Assembly: GCA_949317995.1 (NCBI GenBank)
Contig: OX439043.1
Location: 41,669,560-41,733,559 of the forward strand
Direction: 5' to 3'
Length of the DNA stretch: 64,000 bases
Source: Acholoe squamosa
Taxonomy: Eukaryota; Annelida; Polychaeta; Phyllodocida; Polynoidae
Shown here: positions 54,579 to 64,000 of the stretch, one piece after another
How the letters are laid out: every line of letters starts with the position of its first letter
Numbering within the stretch: the first letter of the stretch is position 1
Notes under the pieces: model-generated
What the model was told of the DNA's origin: nothing
The model's database searches: none
The model's input: only the letters and a program-made list of their open reading frames with translations
Made by a program: the position numbers and the translations under genes

Positions 54579-54900
54579 GTAGATTGGACGGGCATCAGTC
54601 TAGATGTACAGTGCTTATTGAGATAGCCACATGGGATATCAGGGTTTATTTCATGGTAAGAACGTAGTCCACTATAGATTAGTACAGAAATCCCATTCCC
54701 TAGGCGAGCGTGAAGAAACCCATTCACATTCCTCACGGTCCACCTTTTCCAACCGCTCTGGGGCTCACGCATGCGTGGCGCGCTACCTTACGAAATCCAA
54801 GATGGCGACAATAACATTGCCGGTCGAGCAAGGAGCTAAATAAATGTGAGTTTTTGTCTAATTTACAGTGTAAAACCATGAAATAAACACATAGTTCAGA
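54579..54900 (+). other. SEPSECS: SEPSECS 3' UTR
   Basis: The stop codon is at 54,578. AATAAA-type signals occur at about 54,838 (CTAAATAAATG) and 54,880 (GAAATAAACAC), so the transcript probably ends near 54,860-54,910. The UTR includes CCAAGATGGCGAC (YY1-like) near 54,797. Confidence 0.55.
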
Positions 54901-55078
54901 TTATGTGTATGGCCTCATTGGGAATGCCCCGACATCTGCGCGTGGAGAAATACCCTGAAATGACAAATCATCATTGAACTATGTTTATTTCTCCCTTTGT
55001 GTTCTTACATGAATTAGCCACACTAATTCAGCCAGTGTTGTTGTATAACATATGCAGAAAATGCCCGTCTTTATTGCC

Positions 55079-55132
55079 AAAACCAAAGCCTATTGCTTTT
55101 AATTTGAAATTAAGGCAATAGGCTTTGGTTTT
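55079..55132. repeat. Hairpin, ~26-bp arms
   Basis: AAAACCAAAGCCTATTGC faces GCAATAGGCTTTGGTTTT with further pairing inward and a 1-3 base loop. No flanking duplication checked. Confidence 0.75.
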
Positions 55133-55197
55133 CACTCCTACTACTGGTAGTATTGTACATTCTTATATGTATCAATGACTGACAAACAAATGTAATA

Positions 55198-55562
55198 TGG
55201 TACTTAGTACCGTAAGGCACCGTGTGTAAGGCACCGTGTGTAATACGGTACTTAGAACCGTAACACCATGAGTATAATGTAAGGCACCATGTGTAATACG
55301 GTACTTAGAACCGTAACACCATGAGTATAATGTAAGGCACCGTGTGTAATACAGTACTTAGTACCGTAACACCATGAGTATAATGTAAGGCACCGTGTGT
55401 AATACGGTACTTAGTACCGTAACACCATGAGTATAATGTAAGGCACCGTGTGTAATACAGTACTTAGTACCGTAACACCATGAGTATAATGTAAGGCACC
55501 GTGTGTAATACGGTACTTAGTACCGTAACACCATGGCATGAGTATAATCTAAGGCACCGTGT
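55198..55562. repeat. 53-bp minisatellite with internal palindrome, ~6.5 copies
   Basis: Each unit contains GGCACCGTGTGTAATACGGT and ACCGTAACACCATGAGTATA. The middle is the palindrome ACGGTACTTAGTACCGT. Confidence 0.92.
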
Positions 55563-58500
55563 TTAAGCCTATGGAAGGATGGCCCCAGCTGCGTCTTTCA
55601 GAGATGTCAGTTGGGTGTTGATCCAACCTCTGAAAATCTTAAGGCCCTTGAAAACTTCACAAGTGGAAGTATTTCTCAATAACTATATACACTGAAGTTT
55701 AACTTTGAGGGGCCTCTGAACCTCAGAAAATATATGAACCTCTGAGGTTCTGACATCTCTGGTATTTTAGGTTATTGAGATAACCCATGTAAACCAGTCT
55801 CCATGGACAGCTCAGTCTCAGAATCTGCTATTCGGACCACTCTAATACCAGCTCACGTTCTCATTGAACGTGTCTCTGATGAGGTGTTACTCTGGGTAAT
55901 CTAAACCAACCAATGAAATTGAAGTATGTCAAGCACCCTGCTATGGCTACCATAATGCGTCCCCCCTTGTTTAGTTTTGATATTTGAGGCTGGATTTCTA
56001 ACAATCTATTCAAAAATATGTTGTGATATTTTACAAATCACTAGAGATTGATGAGATTAAAAGCCTCGTAAGGCTCCTTAGTGCCCGCATCATGTCTAAG
56101 CACCCAAACACAGACCAAAATAAACCATTTCTATCGGCGAGGAGGTCAGGAGAGTTGTCACTGACAATGTAGGAACATATTTTTACTTTCTCTCAAATAT
56201 TGGTAATCAGACAGAAATACCCCGGTACTAGTCAGATTAACCTGTGGTACAAATATCCAATTAAATGTGTGCCACATTTAAAATCTTAAATAAGTTAAGG
56301 AGGGGATTGTAGAGAACTATATTTTGCAGCAGAATACCACCCTAATAACCCAGCCTCATCACTTGCGCAATGATCTGCGTAAATCTGTACGCTATGGCCG
56401 GCACTAAGACAGTGACGCACTCCAGTAAGAGGGTGGCACTGTAAACAGTACGCTATTCGGACATCAACCTGTATCATAGTGCTATACCACCCTGATAGCA
56501 CACATATAAGACCCACCCACAATATGGCGGAATTATGTAGGGTGCAGCTGGGGCTTGATTTGGATGGATTTCAGGGGTAGGCCTAGACACAATCTTTTCC
56601 AGCGATATGCCACCCTTGACATACCAACCGGTCCCTATGCATACCGGGGTATGCAGAGCAACCTAGAAGCGGCAGATGGTGTGGAAACCCCACACCAAGG
56701 TACTAAGCCATCAAGGCTCACAGCTTCCGAAATCTATTTGTCCACATAGAAATGTGAGGGTCCGGGCAAATAATTTCACCTGTTTTTTTTTAGGACTCCC
56801 CCCATCGTAATTCATATATGTGTTTTCCTTATCATTTTCTCTTTCCAATGGTATACAACATGGTCATACTGGTATAAGAAAATTTCCCTCAAATTTCCTC
56901 TATCAACTTCTGTAGGCCACCCTGGCCCATAGGAAGGCATCTGTGGAGAAATCTACGGGCTCGCCTCTAAGATTGCGGGACATTGCCCCCGGGCTAGCGT
57001 TGGTGTCTACCCTTGTTTTTTTTTAAGTACTAATTTTTTGTACAAAATGTATATGGTGTATCCTCAACTCTTCCTAATCCAACGGGGTGCTTTATATGCA
57101 CCGCATTGGATCAGGAAATATAAGGCGTGCCTTATATGCAAGGAATTATGGTGCCTCATACTTTGGAACATATCCATTTCTTGTTGTTAGGGAATTATGA
57201 TTGTGTGGTATTACCCATGCATCTATTAGTAAGTCTGCCATGTTCTTGGATTTTGTTTCATACACCATTGCGCACATTAATTTCACTTAAAGGAAACGTT
57301 TGTATAGATTATTTTTAATGCATAATGATTAATCTATTGTTTTATCCTCTGAAGTTGTCCAGTTTGTTTGTATAACTGTGCATACGATGACTGTGATGCA
57401 TGTACATCTATGCCATATGAAAATGTATCATGAATGAAAATGATGATGGTTGCTTCAATAGTAAAAGCGTACTGGCATATGAGTGCGGCCACTGGAGAGT
57501 GCACGAGATGTTTTTAACGTGATTTTTATAACGATTTACATTGTTATACCTATATTGAAATAAACGCGTAAATATAACCACTGATATAAATGCTATCATG
57601 TCTATGTCCCCTTCTTTTTACAAGTACTGGTACTTGAAATTCCATGATAGCCAAGTTAACCTCTCAATCATAACTTATGAATCAGGAGAAAATCCCATAT
57701 AAAGCAGGAACACTTTAGTAGTTGAGATGACCCGTTTATTTACACACAATGCGGCCAATAATGTAAGTAGCAGTAAATTTAAAGTGACCTAAAACAATCA
57801 GTCTCAGATAAAGACACTCTGTGTGACTCACTAGCACTTACAACCTATGTAAGAAATAAAACCCAGTGGTTTCACGAACAAATCTTCATGTCCAAATCTT
57901 ACCACCCGGTATCAATTATTACATGTATTGGTAATTGTTATGCATGGCTTAGAAACTAGCCATAACATTCACACTGTAGAACCGTACCAACACAAGACGT
58001 GTTTTTACTTAAAATAAGTACATGGGCATGTATTTTGGGAATGACTAAGTGCCAGCTTAGTACCAGTTTTATCAAACTACAACTTTTTATACAAGATGCA
58101 GGGAATATGATTAAAAACAAAAGTATCTGTACCTTATGTATACATAATTATGTTAAAAGCAGCAGTCAGATAATCTGGCAACTGGATAATATCAACGTAA
58201 ATAGGTAATGCCAAAGAGTAAAATAAATATAGGTATAAAGAATACAAAGTATAAATAGATAATTTTCCCTGTACTTCATAGTTTGGTTTAAAGTATAACA
58301 ACAGTGGTATAACCTGACTCTTACCTCTATACCCAGTACATTCACTCCATTTTCTACAGTACCAACTGGACTTGAATACGTCCAGTAACATGCAGGTCTC
58401 AGTCGTCCTTCATATCACATTAGGGTTTCCATTACTGTAGTTATAATTATACCGTACACTTTTATAATGATTATTGGACTCTTTAAGCATTACAATAGTA

Positions 58501-59479
58501 TGCACCGACTCACCTGTTTACAATGTAGTGGGAATGAATGAGTGGGGATCGCGGCGGTGTAAACCAAGGACAAAATAATCTGTTTCTGGTAAAATATCAC
58601 ACCACATTAGAATGAATCCATCAGACATTCTTATCAAATTGACGACGTCCCAATGATTGGCACAGTGGCAGTGCAGGTGGGATGTAAACATCTAACATAA
58701 TATTGCCATGGTTAAGCACTTCTTATTGTGACAAATACTTTGGGAATGAGCCCCAAAAGGGGGTGGGAAATAAAAATATAATGCAGCAATGTAAATTGCT
58801 GATAACTCGAAAAAGTGAAAAGCCTGTGATTGGCTCCAATGAGTTGTGCACTCATCCTGTTGCATGAGCACTCCTCACCCAGGTTATTCGCACCACCAAG
58901 CCATTATTCACATAACTCCCGCCAAAACTTGCTATTTGCACCACATTGCCAAAAAAGGCGCGAAAGTTGGTATATTGATCAACATCATATACCTTCACCA
59001 TTGGAGGCAAAAAGCTTCTTATGGCTGCCAACCAACTGAGTCTGTACAATATTGACAATTTCTCAAAATTTACAAAACTTGGTAATGAAATACCTTTTCC
59101 TGCAAGACCCCTACATCTCCTCCCTTAATGGCACTACACATTCATTAAGTAATTCTGCCTCTTATATAAAAAATTTCCATCTTTTTTTAAACTTATTCTC
59201 ACCACCAAAATGACTGAAAGTGCAGGGCCCCAGGGTGTCTCCTCATAACGCGCTTTTCGAGTTAATAACACCATGTAAATTAATCTCACTACCGTAATTA
59301 TATTGTATACATTTTTTCTTTGTGATTTTTAAGATAACTCATTGATTACAATTTTTACCTGCTTCTGCTTTTCTCTGTGATCACTGACACTTTTATGATA
59401 TAAAAGTTTTCCATGATCGATGTCGTTTCCATATGGCCAACTTTACGGACCTTTTAAGGTTTCTTGCACACCACTAATA
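55563..59479. other. SEPSECS-ZFYVE27 convergent intergenic region
   Basis: No exon, RNA gene or strong repeat structure recognised. A weak TTATTCGCACCAC/TTTCGAGTTAAT-type repeat at about 58,870-59,280 resembles 62,985-63,185. A GCTTTATATGC-type diverged relative of the MITE ends lies near 57,090-57,140. Confidence 0.4.
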
Positions 59480-59712
59480 CCGTAATCTCTCGCGTATAAG
59501 ACGCGTCCTCTACGCCAAACAAAATGCTGGTGCGTCTTATAGCATATTCTCAAGTTGGGGGTGCGTCTTATACGAGGGGTAATTTTACTATAGAACAGTA
59601 CTGGATTTACAAAATTGGTACCTAAGAGGTGCGTCTTATACGCGAACATTCCTCTGCTGAGTTTGGGGTGCGTCCTATACGCGCACCGCGTCTTCTACGG
59701 GGGAGAATACGG
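59480..59712. mobile_element. MITE copy near ZFYVE27 3' end (233 bp)
   Basis: CCGTAATCTCTCGCGTATAA start, inverted end GAGAATACGG, TA flanks (59,478-59,479, 59,713-59,714). Lies about 175 bp beyond the ZFYVE27 stop codon and may be in its 3' UTR. Confidence 0.87.
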
Positions 59713-59887
59713 TAGTTATGATATTTCTCAAACTATTAATTGTTGCCTCTGAATAGACATCTGCCTAGTTATCAGCATAGTATAGCAGTAAAAACACTTT
59801 TAAAGTTTAAAATCTGAATACCTGATTTAACCTTTTCTAGCTAAAAAATTTCTCAATTGGTCACACTAGGATGGAGTTAGGGATGAT

Positions 59888-60057
59888 TTAGCTCATCTTT
59901 TCCTTCTCTCCATCTTTCTCCTTTGGTGTGGACTTCTCTCCATCCTTGTCCTTCTCCCTCTCTGCTGCTTTCTCTTGGAAAGACGGGTCCTTCTTACCAG
60001 TTAGGTACATGTAGCAGAAGCCGCATACTGGCACCGTCTCTGTCTGCGCCGCCGGAG
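59888..60057 (-). CDS. ZFYVE27: ZFYVE27 terminal exon
   Basis: Encodes SPAAQTETVPVCGFCYMYLT and a charged tail ending EKEKMS-stop (TAA at 59,888-59,890). Confidence 0.84.
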
Positions 60058-61967
60058 CTGCAAACCATAAAATGATACATTACATACACGAGTAAAATAA
60101 ATCCACTCAATGAGAACTTAGTCCGTAGGTACTATGAACCATTACACACCACCCTGCTCCAGGGGAGGTATCAAGGGTTTGTGGTACCTCCTCTCATAGG
60201 CTCAGTGTGCAGCCATGTTCTACTATTGAGTTATTACCCTTATGGTCAGCCACACAGTGTGGTAGGTAAGGGCAGTGTTACATGTTCAGGTAGGACTACC
60301 GATAGATATGCACGTTTAAATGTATATTGAAAAAAAAAATAGATATTAAAACGAAATGCGCTAAAGCTTAAGAATGGGACAAATGAGCGTCAGAACATAA
60401 ACTATTGAGATTTGCCAAAGTGTAAATGATATTTCGTTTTTTTGATGTATGTTGTGAGCAGGTGAAGCATCAAGCTGTATCAGTGGTCCATTCGATCGGC
60501 CCAGTAATACATGTTTTGCACTTTGAACTGGTAAGGGGCAGCTTCAATGATAATAGAGGTATTACTGATAAAGTTAGAACAAAATTAACTGGAATTCCCC
60601 AAACCTTCAAAGGGCAATACCATATAACTATAAGAACAAAAACGAATGTTAAATAGCTAGATCTAGTACCTGGTACCCTGGTTTAGACTTTAAACGTGCA
60701 TGTTAAAGACTAGATCCTAGTAAATATAAACAGTTTGTTTGCGCTTAAAACGTGAGAGGGCATGTTATATTATAACTGTTGTTACCAGTATATACAAAAA
60801 TGTACTGTGCATGGGCGTGGGAAGCAGGGGCAACGGGGGGGGGGGGCATGTCCCCACTATGGGCCAATTTCGCGCCCACAAATCCTAAAAGATCTAGCCG
60901 AAAGAGGTAATTAAGTTCGACCCCCCCCCCCCCCCTTCCCTAGACTCTTGACAGTTCTTACCACGCCCCTACACCAGTACTCTGTGCAATTAGCTTGTTT
61001 AATAGATGTCATTAGAAGAGAGTGAAACATAGCGACGAATCTTTTTTTTTATGAACCAAACCAGACAGTATGAAAACTCCTACCGAAGAATTTAAAAGAC
61101 ACGTGTCCAGTCGGTACAGGTACTGGAAGGAGACACTGCCTATGTACCTTGTTTTACAAACCATCCCTTATTAGACTTACTTATGATAAGTCAGCCTCAA
61201 GATAATGGGGTATATACTTATAGATACCGTATAACCTCAGGCTAGTATTTATTAGGTTGTGTGGAGGTTTGAGGAGACAGGGGGTGAGGCAACATAACAC
61301 CTCACAAAAGCTTCCCTTTTAAGTTTTGATGATCCATTTATATGTCCTATGCTTGAAACCTTCAATGTTAATCACAGAAACAAGTCACTGTACAAGATCT
61401 AGTCAGGGAAGTAACCTACATGTATTACAATACAAGTCAATGACAACTTACATGTGGCACCGAACATTGAGCGTGGCACTTTGTTGGAGCAGCACCGTGA
61501 GCAGAAATGGTTCCCACAGTGACTGCAAATGTGCTGTATGAAAAAATAATCAACCTCAACGTTACTACAAACCACAAAACCAGCAGGATTATTCGCAATA
61601 CACACCGCGGAGGAGAAGGGGGGGGGGGTTCTTGAGAAAGATAATATTTTCATTTGATACCTTCATTAGGCTATGGATCATAGTGTGAGCCAAACTGTTG
61701 ATAATGTCAGCCTAATCAGGGATTTACCCAAATTCCTCTTCTCATATCAAATTTAAGTCTTGTAGTACATGTATTTAACAATGACTTCAGAATTTCTATG
61801 TGTATTTTCAGAATTCTTCGCACACCCTGACTTACATCCGTGTCTTTTGTATCCTTTAGATCTTAGCTATGCCTTCCCATGAGTTGATTCTATTTCTGAT
61901 TAATGTGATATTCTTACCCTTCGCTTCAGAATTGTAGAAAACTGCACGTTACATCCAACACAGTTTC
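59888..61967 (-). CDS. ZFYVE27: Protrudin-like FYVE protein, last three coding exons (partial)
   Basis: Exons in transcript order are 61,918-61,967, 61,452-61,533 and 59,888-60,057, with GT-AG junctions and consistent phases. Together they encode a FYVE-type zinc finger. Its pairs are C-x2-C in NCVGCNVQFSTILKRR, CSHCGNHFCSRCC, and CGFC after the conserved KVPRSMFGAT and QTETVPVC. The KRR, CGN-FCSRCCS and FGAT-PAAQ-ETV-VC pattern is that of protrudin, an ER protein in endosome contact and neurite outgrowth. The tail after the finger is Lys/Glu-rich and longer than in the human protein, with a repeated KDGEKS-like unit. The N-terminal membrane region and FFAT motif must lie to the right; I could not find those exons before 64,000. 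Confidence 0.85.
61452..61533 (-). CDS. ZFYVE27: ZFYVE27 exon: FYVE core
   Basis: 82 bp encoding HICSHCGNHFCSRCCSNKVP then RSMFGAT plus one base. Donor CAT|gtaagt. Confidence 0.87.
61918..61967 (-). CDS. ZFYVE27: ZFYVE27 exon: start of FYVE finger
   Basis: 50 bp; two bases complete the previous codon, then NCVGCNVQFSTILKRR. Acceptor ctgcag, donor AGG|gtaaga. Confidence 0.83.
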
Positions 61968-62172
61968 CTGCAGAACATGAAGAGACACTATTAAGATGGG
62001 GCCTACCGGGAATTTGCGTTATTTGCATAAAAGTGATACACCGACATATATCCTGGTCATAGCTCTGCCACCGGGGTCCTGTGGTTAGACATTTCTCATT
62101 AAGGGACCCATGTACAAAGACGCTGGGGACAGCAACAGTCTCTCACCTGACATCACCAAATACATGTATCTA

Positions 62173-62904
62173 TAAATATAGTACAGCATTTTGCAATGCA
62201 AGTAACTCGAAAGGGCACTTAATATCTACTTTTTGGCCCCTTTTGATACTAACCTCATGTTTTCTTTGAGCATTATCACTGTCAATGGTTAAGCCTATGG
62301 AGAATGCATCCATTATTGCTCGTATGTTTCATTGGCAAATAACTCCTCCCCTGGCGAGTTAAGCATTGCACAATATCAGCAGGTCTCAAATAATGATTCA
62401 TATTAACCATAAAAATGCATGAGACAGTGTAATTCTCCTCCATTTTGTTATAATCCAGCAGTTTGCATGGCACCATGAGTTGATCGTCTCGCGGTCCGCC
62501 ATTTTGGATTTTGATGTTCTGTGCGCATGCGCAACCCCTCTTTGCCGGAAGTAGCATTTTCGATGGAGAAATGATATATTCTATCGATTTAACTTGAAAT
62601 TAATGGCTTTTTGAATACAATCCATGCATCTTTGGCAATATCAATCAAATTGAATCGAATACACCCTGTCTTTTTACTGTTATAGCCCCACAAATCGATT
62701 GTCTCGCTGTCCGCCATGTTGGATTTTGGTTCTATCTGCGCATGCCCACCCAATTTCCATGGTTATTTGGGTCAATTTGCACGACCACAGCTTTGTGATG
62801 CGAATTAACGACAGGGCGAACACGTAACTTTTTACATTTTTAATTAAACATATCAATTCAAATCATATCCTTTTGCCATTCTTTATCCTATTTCTATAAT
62901 ATAA
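62173..62904. repeat. Interspersed repeat, copy 2, promoter-motif rich
   Basis: Sister of 1,773-2,790 without the insertion. Contains, in order, CCGCCATTTTGGATTTTG, TGTGCGCATGCGCAA and GCCGGAAGTAG, then a second CCGCCATGTTGGATTTTG with CTGCGCATGCCC. Probably within ZFYVE27. Confidence 0.8.
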
Positions 62905-62984
62905 TTTACATAAAATCAATATCCGCCATGCTTGTGCCGAAATTACGACATTGGAGACGAGCGGACGGATCGAATGATGGCAAA

Positions 62985-63185
62985 TTCATCAACATTCATC
63001 AATTATTCGCACCACTCCTGACCAAAGAGGCGGGAAATTTACTATTTTGCACCACCTATGGGATTTAACATAGGGCTAAAAGCGTCTTATTTTTTTCTCT
63101 CTGTTAAGCTACTCTTAGGAGGCACTGAAACAGGGTCTATTTTTACCCGACTCTTATAACTCGTCTTTCGAGTTAAATATAGTCA
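62985..63185. repeat. Weak repeat related to 58,870-59,280
   Basis: Shares TTATTCGCACCAC, TATTTTGCACCAC and TTTCGAGTTAA blocks in the same order. Confidence 0.35.
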
Positions 63186-64000
63186 ATATTACTCTGGAGT
63201 AGTCGATAACCGTATGAAACGGATGCAAAGATACACTTGAGTTGCTTCAAACTATAATAAAGTGCCATGGTATTTCTTCAATCATTGGCCATCAGACTGT
63301 ATTTCAGCAAACTTCACCTCATAAAATGCAATCCAGGTCATCTCATGAAGAAACAGTTTCAACTTCAACTGTTTGGAGCACTCCTCATGTACCTCTCTAT
63401 ATGTGTACTGCACTAAGCTATTGACCTGCTGATGATAAAAGATTTAACGTGTGATATATATCACATATGGCCCAGGGTCTACTACCCCCCCCCCAATATA
63501 AAAATTGGGCATTGTGCATTTAAGCACAGAAGGCTCAGGGTAGGTACCATAAAACCCTCTATCAACCCTGTAGGGTCACAGGAATCAGCACTTGCAAAAT
63601 ATTGACTAATTACTTACAAATAGAGACTATTATCTATACATGTACTGACACCAGTCTGGCATAATCTTCTCTTACTAAACCCCTTGGACCGCTGGCCCCC
63701 TGGTGCGCTGGCCCCCCAGACACCTGGCCCCCTAGCCCCTGGACACCTGGCCCCCTGGACACCTAGCCCCCACAGAAAACTTTATCCTTAGCATGCTTAT
63801 TTTATCGCTCAGTCCCCAATGTGTTATGTGTATAGCTTGGACACTGTAAACATTGCCTGCTGAAAAAAAGTGTCTCAATTGGTGATTACCCATAGGACTC
63901 CATGTGCTAATTTCATCGCCAAAATCTATCTGACCCATAGACCCAATGGTTAAAGAACTTGTAGTCAGTATAGCTCCCAAAAACATGACGTAAGTACAGC
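63186..64000. other. Right edge, mostly unrecognised
   Basis: One degenerate unit of the 42-bp satellite lies near 63,600 (TTGACTAATTACTTACAAAT). A short ~16-bp repeat, TGGCCCCCTGGACACC, lies at about 63,690-63,775. No protrudin exon recognised. Confidence 0.4.

Noticed and set aside
56555-56749. 64-residue plus-strand frame between SEPSECS and ZFYVE27
   Set aside because: No recognisable motif, no splice context and length within chance expectation.

Overview
This is nuclear DNA from an animal, most likely a marine invertebrate with a repeat-rich genome; I cannot resolve the phylum. The evidence is three spliced genes with GT-AG introns and clear vertebrate counterparts, introns packed with miniature transposons, foldback elements, satellites and Ty3/Gypsy LTR retrotransposons, and no bacterial gene organisation.

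Genes. On the minus strand, TTC1 (3,356-10,742; five coding exons, 373 codons) encodes a TPR co-chaperone. SEPSECS (11,348-54,578; ten coding exons, 493 codons) lies head-to-head on the plus strand, about 0.6 kb away. It encodes O-phosphoseryl-tRNA(Sec) selenium transferase. Its reading frame is complete, and the PLP lysine and tRNA/phosphate-binding residues fall at the same residue numbers as in the human enzyme. On the right, in convergent orientation, are the last three coding exons (59,888-61,967, minus) of a protrudin/ZFYVE27-like FYVE gene whose 5' part I could not find.

Mobile DNA. SEPSECS is spread over 43 kb because its introns have filled with repeats. Intron 1 (21 kb) holds two foldback structures with tandem-repeat arms, a Harbinger-like element and Ty3/Gypsy element A (19,631-31,890, plus strand). 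Intron 2 (12 kb) is almost entirely Ty3/Gypsy element B (32,878-44,225, minus strand), which landed inside the terminal repeat of a pre-existing MITE. Intron 4 holds a solo LTR of the same lineage. Intron 6 (7 kb) is a mosaic of satellites and duplicated segments. Eight copies of one TA-flanked MITE family are scattered through the window.

Most notable observation. Elements A and B are related but distinct families, and both carry a third open reading frame downstream of pol, in the position an envelope gene would occupy. It encodes a zinc-finger protein with no visible membrane segment. In B this frame is intact (615 codons) although gag and pol are broken. In A it is present but decayed. 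Shared cysteine and histidine spacing and a shared C-terminal motif link the two copies. I do not recognise this protein family.
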